From: Oscillospiraceae bacterium
GTDB taxonomy: Bacteria > Bacillota > Clostridia > Oscillospirales > Acutalibacteraceae
Length of the DNA stretch: 13,720 nucleotides
Assembly (NCBI GenBank): GCA_029012165.1
Contig: JAQXLO010000151.1
Span: 1 to 13,720 of the forward strand
Direction: 5' to 3'
Shown here: positions 6,981 to 13,720 of the stretch, one piece after another
How positions within the stretch are numbered: the first letter of the stretch is position 1
Layout: every line of letters starts with the position of its first letter
Notes under the pieces: generated by a model
Told to the model about the DNA's origin: nothing
Databases searched by the model: none
What the model saw: the letters and a program-made list of their open reading frames with translations, nothing else
Made by a program: the position numbers and the translations under genes

Positions 6981-8936
6981 TCAATATAAACAGTCCCAGA
7001 AACGGTGACGCAGTTTTTGCAAGGGCTTGGCCGACTGTTTGCACTGCGCCACGGTCTGCTGTACATAGTCCTCCATCCTGTTCACATGTGCCTGCGTCAT
7101 GGTATGGTCGCTGAACAGCGCTTCCTGCCGCAGGGTCTGCGCCTCGGTGTCAGGCAAGGATACATCGCTTTTTTCCTGCACATATGCCGCATAGGAAAAC
7201 AGTGCGGGGATCCTTTCCTTGGGATTCATGGCTCGGATCGTGCGCTGACGTTTGCGGAAAAGCAGTCTGCGCAAAAGCAGAACAGCCGCCAGTACGAGCA
7301 GCGCCGCACCGCCCGTACCTGCGAACACTGCGCCGTAGGACGGGGTGTATACCGCCGTTTCCTGCTGCAGGGACGACTGCGGACGTTGGATCTGCGACTG
7401 CTCGGACGTGGACTGGGCATCGTCCGCTCTCTGCTCGTAGAATGTGCGCTCCGTCCGGGTCAGCTCCGGCAGTGTCTCCAACGGGATCCAGCCGATGCCG
7501 TCCAGATAATACTCCGCCCATGCGTGGGCGTCCGACCGTTTGACCGTACCGCCTTCGGTGATATATCCCTCCGCATACCGTGCCGGGATGCCCAGATAGC
7601 GCAGCATGAGCACCGAGGCGGTGGCAAACATCGCATCGTTTCCGCCCTCGGCCTGCTCCAAAAACCATGCCGCCGCATCCGAGCCGCTGAACGGCTGTGC
7701 CGTTTTCGTGTGGGTATACTGCCGGAACCAGTCCAGCACGAAGCAGATCTTGTCCGCAAGTCCTTCGCTTTTCACTTCGTCCTGGATCTGCCGCTCCAGC
7801 GCCTGCGCCGTGCTGTCCGGGACGTCCAGCGCCGTGGCGTACACAAACTGTGCATAGGCACGCTCGCACTGCATATACATCCCGTCCGCCGAGCCGTTCT
7901 GTGCCAGCTTCCGCTGGGCGGCAAACAGCGCCGCTTTATCGTAAAGGGGCATCTGCGCCGTATAGGTTTCCTCCTTTGCAAACAGCGTTTCCCGGATATA
8001 TTCCGGTCGCAGGAGGTCGTCTGCCCGGCAGACCGTCGGCAAAAATGCATACCGTTTGCAGGCGGACAGATTCGTCACCTGCACGCTCTGCGTCTCAGAG
8101 CCGCCCACCGCCTGCAGGGCGTACATGGTCTGGGTGGAACTGTAAAAGTCGTATTCGTGCAGCCAGTAGAAAAGGTCGGCGTATTCCGAGAGGATCGCAT
8201 TGTCCAGCGCCGTCCAGCGCACACCGTCAAAAATGTCGCCGACAAATCCCCGCAGATACACGCTCTGCGGCGTCTGCATCTGCACACGAAGGGCGGCATC
8301 ATCGGTTTGCGCCGATGTCGTATCTCTGCGCAGGTCGCCCTCGGGCAGTGGGTCATTCTTTTCATACCGCAGGCTGTGCACTGTCCGCCGCAGGGAAGCT
8401 ATAATGCGTTCGTTGGGCGCAGAGGGCTTTGCGGCAAACACAACGGCGCAGACCAGCGCAACGGAAAGCGTCAGGGACAGTGCACGAAGCAGGAAACTTT
8501 TGGTGCCCACACGCTGCGTCAAAGACAGCAAAAAGCCGCACAAAAACAGAAGCAGACCCGGCACCGAACGGAAAAGACCCAGCCCATGCCCCAGCACCAA
8601 ACACAGCCCCGGCAGACAGGATACGACCGCCTTTTTTTCCCGCACGGCATACCAAAAGATCAGCGCAAACACCAAGCTCAGCGCCGATGCGGCAAAAATA
8701 TAGTCTCTGTTTTGCACGCAGGCAAACAGGAGATGGATGCGTCCCGTCTTTCTCGTCAGGAACAAAAGGAAGGCGTTTTCCAGCTGCAAAAGTCCGTTCC
8801 ACGGCGAAGAAAAGGTATTCGTGCAGTCCGCAGTGTCCACGGCAGACAAAAAGCTCAGCAGACTTCCGACCGTCATCGCCAAAACGATGACCGCCTCGCA
8901 AAGCCGTTTTTGTTTTTTTCTGTCTATTCGTATCAT
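6981..8936 (-). CDS. Multi-pass transglutaminase-like membrane protein, catalytic Cys replaced by Asp
   Basis: The 651-residue product has TgpA-like layout. About five membrane segments lie in the first 170 residues (14-33, 79-98, 104-121, 125-140, 149-169). A large extracytoplasmic part follows, then one more membrane segment (536-558) and a short cytoplasmic tail. YLRGFVGDIFDGVRWTAL near 227 is the segment seen before the core in this family. The core spans about 400-490, with LGIPARYAEGY and a conserved SDAHAWAEYY (H471). The usual order is Cys-His-Asp. The Cys position, three residues before FATA, is D434 (codon at 7635-7637), and the Asp position is E487. So the domain may be non-catalytic, or this subfamily may use other chemistry. 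The start at ATG 8936 overlaps the DUF58 stop (ATGA), with AGGAG 8 nt upstream. It follows moxR-DUF58 in the conserved order. Confidence 0.88.
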   Translation of the reverse strand: MIRIDRKKQKRLCEAVIVLAMTVGSLLSFLSAVDTADCTNTFSSPWNGLLQLENAFLLFLTRKTGRIHLLFACVQNRDYIFAASALSLVFALIFWYAVREKKAVVSCLPGLCLVLGHGLGLFRSVPGLLLFLCGFLLSLTQRVGTKSFLLRALSLTLSVALVCAVVFAAKPSAPNERIIASLRRTVHSLRYEKNDPLPEGDLRRDTTSAQTDDAALRVQMQTPQSVYLRGFVGDIFDGVRWTALDNAILSEYADLFYWLHEYDFYSSTQTMYALQAVGGSETQSVQVTNLSACKRYAFLPTVCRADDLLRPEYIRETLFAKEETYTAQMPLYDKAALFAAQRKLAQNGSADGMYMQCERAYAQFVYATALDVPDSTAQALERQIQDEVKSEGLADKICFVLDWFRQYTHTKTAQPFSGSDAAAWFLEQAEGGNDAMFATASVLMLRYLGIPARYAEGYITEGGTVKRSDAHAWAEYYLDGIGWIPLETLPELTRTERTFYEQRADDAQSTSEQSQIQRPQSSLQQETAVYTPSYGAVFAGTGGAALLVLAAVLLLRRLLFRKRQRTIRAMNPKERIPALFSYAAYVQEKSDVSLPDTEAQTLRQEALFSDHTMTQAHVNRMEDYVQQTVAQCKQSAKPLQKLRHRFWDCLY

Positions 8937-10039
8937 AGTTCCAGCTCCTGCAAGGGATGATCCGGCAATATTTGCAGTTCCCCTGCCGATGCATCGCAGT
9001 GAATGCACACGGCTTGATCGTTCGGCTCGGGTTGGTGCATGGAAAAATACAGCACCCGTCCCCGTCCGACCGTCTGCGGCAGGGGCGAAGCAGGCGCATC
9101 CCTGCGGATCGCCTCTAAGATGCGGAAATGGATATCCTCCGCTGTCGCTTCCTCACGCAGTGCGTCCGCATCGGTGGGATCGGCGCAAAAGCGGAACCGC
9201 ACGCCGCTGTCCTGCAGCGCACAGCACACCGACGCCACCGCCTGCGCCACGGCGTCCGCCAGCGCAGGTTCCTGCACGCTGCCGGACGGATCCCAGTACA
9301 CCAGCAGGGTGTCTCTCTCTTGTGCAGAGCCTTCCCGTGTGATGAGTGTGCCGTACTTTTCCGACAGCTTCCAGTGAATCTGCCGCAGGCTGTCTCCCGG
9401 CTCGTAGGCACGCAGTTGGAAAGTCTGCGACATATCGTCGCCTTTTTCCGCAAGCGTTGTTTCTTCCTGCGCACTGCCGCCCACCGCATAGGGCTTTAGC
9501 GCCAGCTTCACCAGGTAGATATCCGGGAAAACAGGCATTCCTGCGGCGGATCCCGTTTCCTTTTTGGTCACAGCCGCCACGCCGAAGATGTCCGCAAACT
9601 TTACCTGCCGCACGGTCAAGAGCAGATAGCCGCAGTGCTCCGCCGCCGTATGCAGGGGAATCTGCACCGTTTCATGGGGCGCAAGGCTTGCCGAGCGGAC
9701 AAGAATTTTCTTTTCATGGGTGTAGGCGTTGCGGCATTCCACAACGAAAAAACAGCGAAGCACCGGCACAAAGGTACCGTTGTGTGCGCAAAGTGCGGCA
9801 TCTATGCGCTGCTTTTTTTGCGCCGTGCCGTCGGGCAGATGCACCTGCACACATAGCTTCCGCCGGGCAAGCAGCTGCAAAGCCGCCGTCCCTGCCGACA
9901 AAACGGGCACCGCCAAACAGATGCTCAGAAACACGCTGCTGCCCGTGAACAACCACAAAAGCAAAAGCACGACCCACACGGCACCGAGGAGGATCCTGTT
10001 TCGCAGAAAGAATCTGCGCATCTCTTTCTCACTTTGCAT
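8933..10039 (-). CDS. DUF58-domain membrane protein, partner of MoxR
   Basis: The 368-residue product has two N-terminal membrane segments (about 13-33 and 34-55), then a cytoplasmic or peripheral domain. The DUF58 signature is clear at 210-225 (RAYEPGDSLRQIHWK). It is followed by a vWA-like strand and DPSGS at 250-254, which fits a DxSxS metal-ion site. DUF58 proteins are almost always encoded next to moxR and are thought to be its targets. The start is not certain. ATG at 10039 overlaps moxR by 11 nt and has a GGAG about 10 nt upstream, whereas ATG at 10021 (MRRFFLRN) is also possible and would put the membrane segment right at the N-terminus. The stop overlaps the transglutaminase-like gene as ATGA. 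The exact biochemical role of DUF58 is unknown. Confidence 0.9.
   Translation of the reverse strand: MQSEKEMRRFFLRNRILLGAVWVVLLLLWLFTGSSVFLSICLAVPVLSAGTAALQLLARRKLCVQVHLPDGTAQKKQRIDAALCAHNGTFVPVLRCFFVVECRNAYTHEKKILVRSASLAPHETVQIPLHTAAEHCGYLLLTVRQVKFADIFGVAAVTKKETGSAAGMPVFPDIYLVKLALKPYAVGGSAQEETTLAEKGDDMSQTFQLRAYEPGDSLRQIHWKLSEKYGTLITREGSAQERDTLLVYWDPSGSVQEPALADAVAQAVASVCCALQDSGVRFRFCADPTDADALREEATAEDIHFRILEAIRRDAPASPLPQTVGRGRVLYFSMHQPEPNDQAVCIHCDASAGELQILPDHPLQELEL
8945..8949 (-). promoter_or_regulatory. RBS fixing the start of the transglutaminase-like gene
   Basis: AGGAG on the minus strand lies 8 nt before ATG at 8936, inside the end of the DUF58 gene. It favours this ATG over the in-frame ATG at 9008. 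The chosen start puts the charged MIRIDRKKQKR segment directly before the first membrane helix. Confidence 0.7.
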
Positions 10040-10973
10040 AGGGTCTTGTCTCCGGGGGTGTTACTTCGTGCAGGATCCGCTCCAAAATCGAGCGGGAACT
10101 GTGCGCTTGCAGACGCGCCTTGCTGTCCAACACAATACGGTGGGCGCAGACATCGGCAAAAATCTCCTGCACATCCTGCGGCGTCACATAGTCCCGGCCG
10201 TTGAGAAATGCCGTCGCCTTCGCCGCCTTGCAGACCGCCAAGGCGCCTCGGGGACTGATGCCCAGTAAAAGCTCCCCATCTGCACGAGACTGCTGTGCCA
10301 GCTCGGTGATGTAAACATAAATACTGTCAGCGACAAAGATATTCTCCACCGTGCGGATCATCTCCAAAAGCCCCCGGGCATCGGTGCAGGGGGTCAGGGA
10401 ATCCAAGGGATTCTCGTGATGCCGATCCTTTAAGATGGCGATCTGGCTCTCCATATCGGGGTAGCCGATGGACAGGCACATCAGAAAGCGATCCAGCTGT
10501 GCCTGGGGCAGAAGCTGTGTCCCGGCAGAGCCGACGGGATTTTGCGTTGCCAAAACGATGAACGGATCGGGCAGAGGATGGGTCTGTCCGTCCACGGTCA
10601 CCTGTCTTTCCTCCATCGCCTCCAGCAGTGCCGACTGCGTTTTGCTGGAGGTGCGGTTGATCTCGTCCGCCAGCAAAAGGTTCGTCATCACGGCGCCCAG
10701 CTGATACCGCATCCCGCCGTGCTCTCGATCGGGCATACTGTAGCCGATGATGTCCGAGGGCATGGTGTCGGGGGTACACTGTACACGGCGTGCGTCCAGT
10801 CCCAGTGCCGCCGAAAAAGCCAGCGCCAGCGTGGTTTTGCCCACACCGGGCACGTCCTCCAAAAGCACATGACCCTGCGCCAAAATCGCCGCAAAGACTT
10901 TTTTGCTCACCTCGTCCTTTCCCTTGATGACGGAGCGAACCTGTCCGAGAATTTTCTGTGAAAGCTCATACAT
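10029..10973 (-). CDS. MoxR-family AAA+ ATPase
   Basis: This 314-residue cytoplasmic protein has the usual MoxR length and motifs. Walker A is VPGVGKT (K46, T47). Walker B is LLLADEINR (D103, E104). Sensor 1 is ATQNP (N145). An arginine finger lies in QAQLDRF (R162), and a sensor-2 Arg sits in GISPRGA (R242) of the C-terminal helical lid. MoxR ATPases act as chaperone-like factors, often on von Willebrand A or DUF58 partners, and are linked to envelope stress and assembly of surface or metal-containing complexes. The ATG at 10973 overlaps the upstream stop by 8 nt. A GAGGAG about 11 nt upstream is a somewhat distant ribosome site, which fits coupled translation. The family assignment is firm. 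The client is inferred to be one of the adjacent products. Confidence 0.95.
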   Translation of the reverse strand: MYELSQKILGQVRSVIKGKDEVSKKVFAAILAQGHVLLEDVPGVGKTTLALAFSAALGLDARRVQCTPDTMPSDIIGYSMPDREHGGMRYQLGAVMTNLLLADEINRTSSKTQSALLEAMEERQVTVDGQTHPLPDPFIVLATQNPVGSAGTQLLPQAQLDRFLMCLSIGYPDMESQIAILKDRHHENPLDSLTPCTDARGLLEMIRTVENIFVADSIYVYITELAQQSRADGELLLGISPRGALAVCKAAKATAFLNGRDYVTPQDVQEIFADVCAHRIVLDSKARLQAHSSRSILERILHEVTPPETRPYAK

Positions 10974-12042
10974 GATGCTTTTTTCTCCTCATGATATAAA
11001 ATGAAGCACCGAAAGATGCAAAAAATACGCCGATCCCCGCCCAGAGCAAGGGGTTTTGAAAAACACTTTCTTCTGCCGGCTCAATCTGTGAAAAATCGTA
11101 CAGCCTTGTGCCGTCGGTACGCAGTTTCTGCACGGCAATTTGCGCAAGCATCGCCTGCTGTGTGGCGATGAGATTGCCCGAACTGTCCTGCAGCGTGTGC
11201 GCAAAGCTGCCGTCCGGCAGACGGTATTTCTCCAGCGCCTGCAGGAGATTTACATCCCCTTCCGCAAAGCGGGGCGCCGTCTGCGGATCAAGTCCCACGG
11301 CGCAGAGGGCAATGATGACCTGTGAAATGGTCTCGGAGCTTTGGGACGGGAAGTCGCCGAACGCACCCATGTTTTCCGCCAAATACTCCAGCGCATTCTC
11401 CACGGCCTGTGCGGCGTCCTGTCTGTCCGTGTGGGCGGAAAGAGCCTGCACCGCCATGGCGGTGATGTCCGCATCGGAGCTGTCCCTGCCCAGACCGAAG
11501 CCGCCGTCCGTGTTCTGCGCTTGCAGGATGCATTGCAGCAGATCCTCTCGGGTATAGCGGCTGTCTGCGGGAATGGTATACGGCTTGCTGTCCAGCGTGA
11601 TGAGGGCAAAAATACAGGCGTTGACCCCCTGCGCCGTCCAGTCGCCGGCAAAATTATAGGTGCCGTCTGCGATCAGATCGGCGCCGAACGCCGTGGGATC
11701 CTTGCCCAGCGCCGCCGCCGTCAGGGCGATGCGGTGCCAGCGGGTCGCATTGTTTTCCCCGAAGCCGCCGTCCTGCTTGTAGGCATTGCGCACATACTTT
11801 TCCAGCCGCCTGCTGTAGGCGGCAAAGTCGGCATCCAACCCTGCCAGCGCATACGCCATCGCCAGCCAGTCCGAGGCAGACGTCCCCGCCGGAAACAGCG
11901 TCTCACTTTTTAGAATTTTATCCGTTCCCGAAATCGAGACCACGCCCTGCGCCGTCTGCCGCAGGGCATCCGCTTCGGCGGAAGCGAACACAGGCTGTGT
12001 CAAAATACAAAGACACAGAAAAAACACAAGGATTTTTTTCAT
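10966..12042 (-). CDS. Secreted, membrane-anchored alpha/alpha-barrel protein with prenyltransferase/squalene-oxidase-type repeats
   Basis: The 358-residue product starts with a signal peptide (1-22, MKKILVFF...VFASA). The body has the repeated QW/prenyltransferase-like pattern: DGGFGENNA near 91, TDGGFGLG near 178 followed by DADITAMAVQAL, MGAFGDF near 225, and LPDGSFAH near 275. Such repeats build alpha6/alpha6 barrels, as in protein prenyltransferases, triterpene cyclases and the N-terminal domain of transcobalamin and intrinsic factor. A C-terminal transmembrane segment (about 330-350) ends in RRKKHHV, which fits an anchor facing outwards. There is no LPXTG. Export and small size argue against a cyclase enzyme, and the catalytic DxDD motif is not intact. 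Its start overlaps the DUF4430 gene (ATGA) and its end overlaps moxR by 8 nt. I read it as a binding or structural partner of the DUF4430 protein; this pairing is inference. Confidence 0.82.
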   Translation of the reverse strand: MKKILVFFLCLCILTQPVFASAEADALRQTAQGVVSISGTDKILKSETLFPAGTSASDWLAMAYALAGLDADFAAYSRRLEKYVRNAYKQDGGFGENNATRWHRIALTAAALGKDPTAFGADLIADGTYNFAGDWTAQGVNACIFALITLDSKPYTIPADSRYTREDLLQCILQAQNTDGGFGLGRDSSDADITAMAVQALSAHTDRQDAAQAVENALEYLAENMGAFGDFPSQSSETISQVIIALCAVGLDPQTAPRFAEGDVNLLQALEKYRLPDGSFAHTLQDSSGNLIATQQAMLAQIAVQKLRTDGTRLYDFSQIEPAEESVFQNPLLWAGIGVFFASFGASFYIMRRKKHHV

Positions 12043-13720
12043 GCCGCATCCTCCTCTTTTTTCGTTGCGTGGCATATACTGCATTCATAATAGAGTTCGC
12101 CGTGCGCATCCGTTTTTTCCACCCAGCTGTGTTCCAGCGGGGTATACACGCCGCCCCGCCAAATGCCGCAGTAGCCGCCGCCCATCCCGCCGCCGATATC
12201 CTTCCCCTCTGCCAGCGTAAAGCAGACCGTGAGCTCATCGCCGGGATTCAGATAGCAGTTCTCCATTCCTGTGCCGGGATAAAGTGTTTGGTTGATGCAG
12301 TACATCCACCCGGATTTCATGGTGTAGTCATATTCGCCGAGACTGTCTCTGTCCCGCTGTGCCGTATTGGGGGTGATGCCGTCCTGCAGGATGATTTTCC
12401 TCAGCGCCTCAGGTACGGCGGCACCTTTGCACATATCCCCTCTGGAGATACGCTTCAAATAAAAACCGACCGTTGCATTGCCCTCATATTCGCAGGTGTA
12501 GCCGCAGTTTTCCAGCATCCGCAGCAGAACCTGCGCCGCATTTTCGCCCGCATAGAGGGGAACCGTCTCCTGCTCCAAAATCCCCAGCCCCACCGTGGTT
12601 GCGTCCAGAACCACCGTAACTTCGCCGCTGCGCTCCCCCTCGGGAATGTGACGATAGGTGACGGTGTAGGTACGAAATGCCGAGTTTCCCGCACCGTCCC
12701 ACGCCAGCACCGTCACGGTGTGCGTTTCCTCGTCCCCCTCATTGGGCGGGTCGAAGTACAGCGAATAAATATAGGATGCGGCGCCGATGGTTTTGGGGTC
12801 GTAGACCTCTCTGCCGTCCAGACACACGCAGATCCCGTCTGCGTAGATGGGTGCGCCCTTCGCCGTTTTGGCGGTGACGATGAAGTTGTAACGGCTGTTT
12901 GAAGTGGTATTGGACGCATTGTCGTCCAGATTGGTTTCGATCACGGGCGGCTCCTTGCCGATTTGGGGCTTTTCCGGAGAAGCTTTCTGTGCTTCGACCT
13001 GCACGGTGAAGTGATCTTCGGAAACAACGCTGTCCCCTTGTTTGACATACAGCGTCAGATCATGCACGCCCACCGTCAGGGACGGGCGATACCAAACGCC
13101 ATCGGGGGAAAGGTAGCGTCCTGTGCCCTCCCCGGCGCTGTACAGATATACCCGCAGGGAATAGCCATCCGTGTCCCCTGCCAGATACGCCTGAAAGGAA
13201 AACTTGCCGTCCGTCAGCTCGGACAGGGTGACAAGCCTGTCCGACAGATCCGTCACAAGGATGGGCTTTTTCTCCTGCGGCTCCTCCTGTGCCGGTGCTG
13301 TCGTCTGCGTCGTTGGCTCGGTGCGGGAAGGCACCGTCTGCGGCAGCGTCGTTGACTGCGGCAGCGTGGTTGACTGCGGCTGCGTGGTGGTCGGTGTCGT
13401 CGTGGCTATGCCGTAAAAAGCGGAGGTGCTCGCCGCCGGCGCACTGCGCAGACCCCCGCTTTGCCGAAAGCCCGTCACCGTCTCGGCAGAGCGCTGTGTT
13501 TCGAGCGCCGTTGTTTGCACCGCCGTTTTTGTCGTTTCCGAGGAAGAAGTGCGCACAGTCGCACTTTCTTCGGAAAGCACCGTGGCGGGCTGCGTCTCCC
13601 GGCGTGTTGTTTCACCAGCGATCTTTTGGCTCTGTGCCGCCGTGATCTGCGCCTCGGTCTGAAAAGGGTTGTGGGGCAATATCGTTTTGGCGCTGCGAAA
13701 TGCCAAATACCCGCCCAAAA
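12039..13720 (-). CDS. Secreted Thr-rich linker protein with Ig-like domains and DUF4430 (transcobalamin C-terminal-like) domain, 5' end missing
   Basis: The N-terminus lies beyond the right edge, so about 560 residues are seen (numbered here from the TTG at 13718). Residues 1-12 may be the end of a signal anchor. Residues 20-150 are a low-complexity Ser/Thr/Gln/Pro linker with a short PQSTTL repeat, typical of extracellular spacers. Residues 152-242 and 258-357 look like two Ig/beta-sandwich domains. Residues 365-505 match DUF4430: an opening beta strand (VTVVLDATT), a GENAAQVLL helix, SGWMYCINQ near 469-477, and a closing NPGDELTVCFTL near 491-502. In the family this fold equals the C-terminal domain of animal transcobalamin. 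After a Gly-rich stretch, the tail (530-559) has H530, C546, C549 and H550, a short Cys/His motif seen in other clostridial surface proteins. The stop overlaps the next gene's start (ATGA). The DUF4430 call is firm, while the ligand is unknown. Confidence 0.85.
   Translation of the reverse strand, partial: LGGYLAFRSAKTILPHNPFQTEAQITAAQSQKIAGETTRRETQPATVLSEESATVRTSSSETTKTAVQTTALETQRSAETVTGFRQSGGLRSAPAASTSAFYGIATTTPTTTQPQSTTLPQSTTLPQTVPSRTEPTTQTTAPAQEEPQEKKPILVTDLSDRLVTLSELTDGKFSFQAYLAGDTDGYSLRVYLYSAGEGTGRYLSPDGVWYRPSLTVGVHDLTLYVKQGDSVVSEDHFTVQVEAQKASPEKPQIGKEPPVIETNLDDNASNTTSNSRYNFIVTAKTAKGAPIYADGICVCLDGREVYDPKTIGAASYIYSLYFDPPNEGDEETHTVTVLAWDGAGNSAFRTYTVTYRHIPEGERSGEVTVVLDATTVGLGILEQETVPLYAGENAAQVLLRMLENCGYTCEYEGNATVGFYLKRISRGDMCKGAAVPEALRKIILQDGITPNTAQRDRDSLGEYDYTMKSGWMYCINQTLYPGTGMENCYLNPGDELTVCFTLAEGKDIGGGMGGGYCGIWRGGVYTPLEHSWVEKTDAHGELYYECSICHATKKEEDAA
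12050..12055 (-). promoter_or_regulatory. RBS fixing the start of the alpha/alpha-barrel gene
   Basis: A perfect AGGAGG on the minus strand lies 7 nt before the ATG at 12042. It lies inside the last codons of the upstream DUF4430 gene. It selects the ATG that begins a clear signal peptide (MKKILVFF) over an in-frame ATG at 12084. Confidence 0.8.
13341..13388 (-). repeat. 18-bp tandem repeat in the Thr-rich linker
   Basis: Two near-identical 18-bp units (13341-13358 and 13359-13376, one mismatch at position 10) are followed by a partial third copy. They encode the repeated PQSTTL segments of the extracellular linker. The 18-bp period keeps the frame, so copy-number change would lengthen or shorten the linker without breaking the protein. 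Confidence 0.75.

Noticed and set aside
6967..7044. Upstream in-frame start for the dockerin protein
   Set aside because: It would place 26 residues before the signal peptide and overlap the previous gene. A perfect AGGAGG sits 7 nt before ATG at 6966.
7005..8960. 651-codon plus-strand open frame opposite the transglutaminase-like gene
   Set aside because: It is the same kind of antisense shadow. The minus-strand frame has membrane helices and family motifs.
10966..12042. Terpene cyclase or prenyltransferase enzyme
   Set aside because: The protein is exported and about 358 residues long, well short of a triterpene cyclase. The DADITA segment lacks the second Asp of the DxDDTA catalytic motif. 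The repeats are better read as a barrel scaffold.

Overview
The window carries eight protein genes, all on the minus strand. It reads from a gene cut by the right edge (near 13720) leftwards to a two-component system that ends at 329. Base composition is GC-rich. The content points to a gut or rumen Clostridia of the Oscillospirales (Ruminococcaceae-like) group: a type I dockerin, Thr-rich linkers in secreted proteins, strong AGGAGG ribosome binding sites, and a pair of GC-rich palindromic intergenic elements. The taxonomic call is inference, because no rRNA or other marker gene is present.

Region A (12039-13720 and 10966-12042) encodes two secreted proteins whose stop and start codons overlap. 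The first is a large Thr/Ser-linker protein with Ig-like domains and a DUF4430 (transcobalamin C-terminal-like) domain. The second is an alpha/alpha-barrel protein with prenyltransferase-type repeats and a C-terminal membrane anchor. Together they look like the two halves of a transcobalamin-type fold encoded as separate polypeptides.

Region B (6981-10973) is a MoxR AAA+ ATPase, a DUF58 membrane protein and a membrane transglutaminase-like protein. This trio is conserved in many bacteria and is usually linked to envelope or surface processes. Here the transglutaminase-like domain has Asp where the catalytic Cys is expected. Region C (3100-6966) is a 1288-residue secreted protein with cadherin-like beta-sandwich domains, a PQQ-type beta-propeller, an Ig-like domain and a C-terminal dockerin, so it is probably docked onto a cell-surface cohesin. 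Genes from the right edge to 3100 overlap or sit within 14 nt of each other, so they are best read as one translationally coupled operon.

Region D (329-3003) is an OmpR-family response regulator and a six-pass histidine kinase. They have their own predicted promoter in the 96-nt gap after the dockerin gene. A CTTAAG-N5-CTTAAG repeat lies just upstream, across the dockerin gene's stop codon, and is a candidate regulator site. Region E (1-328) has no gene. It holds two palindromic elements of one family in opposite orientation and a strong hairpin terminator.

The simplest model is a surface apparatus: a secreted binding pair, a MoxR/DUF58/transglutaminase-like maturation module in the membrane, and a dockerin-anchored propeller, followed by an envelope-sensing two-component system. 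The function is not known from sequence.
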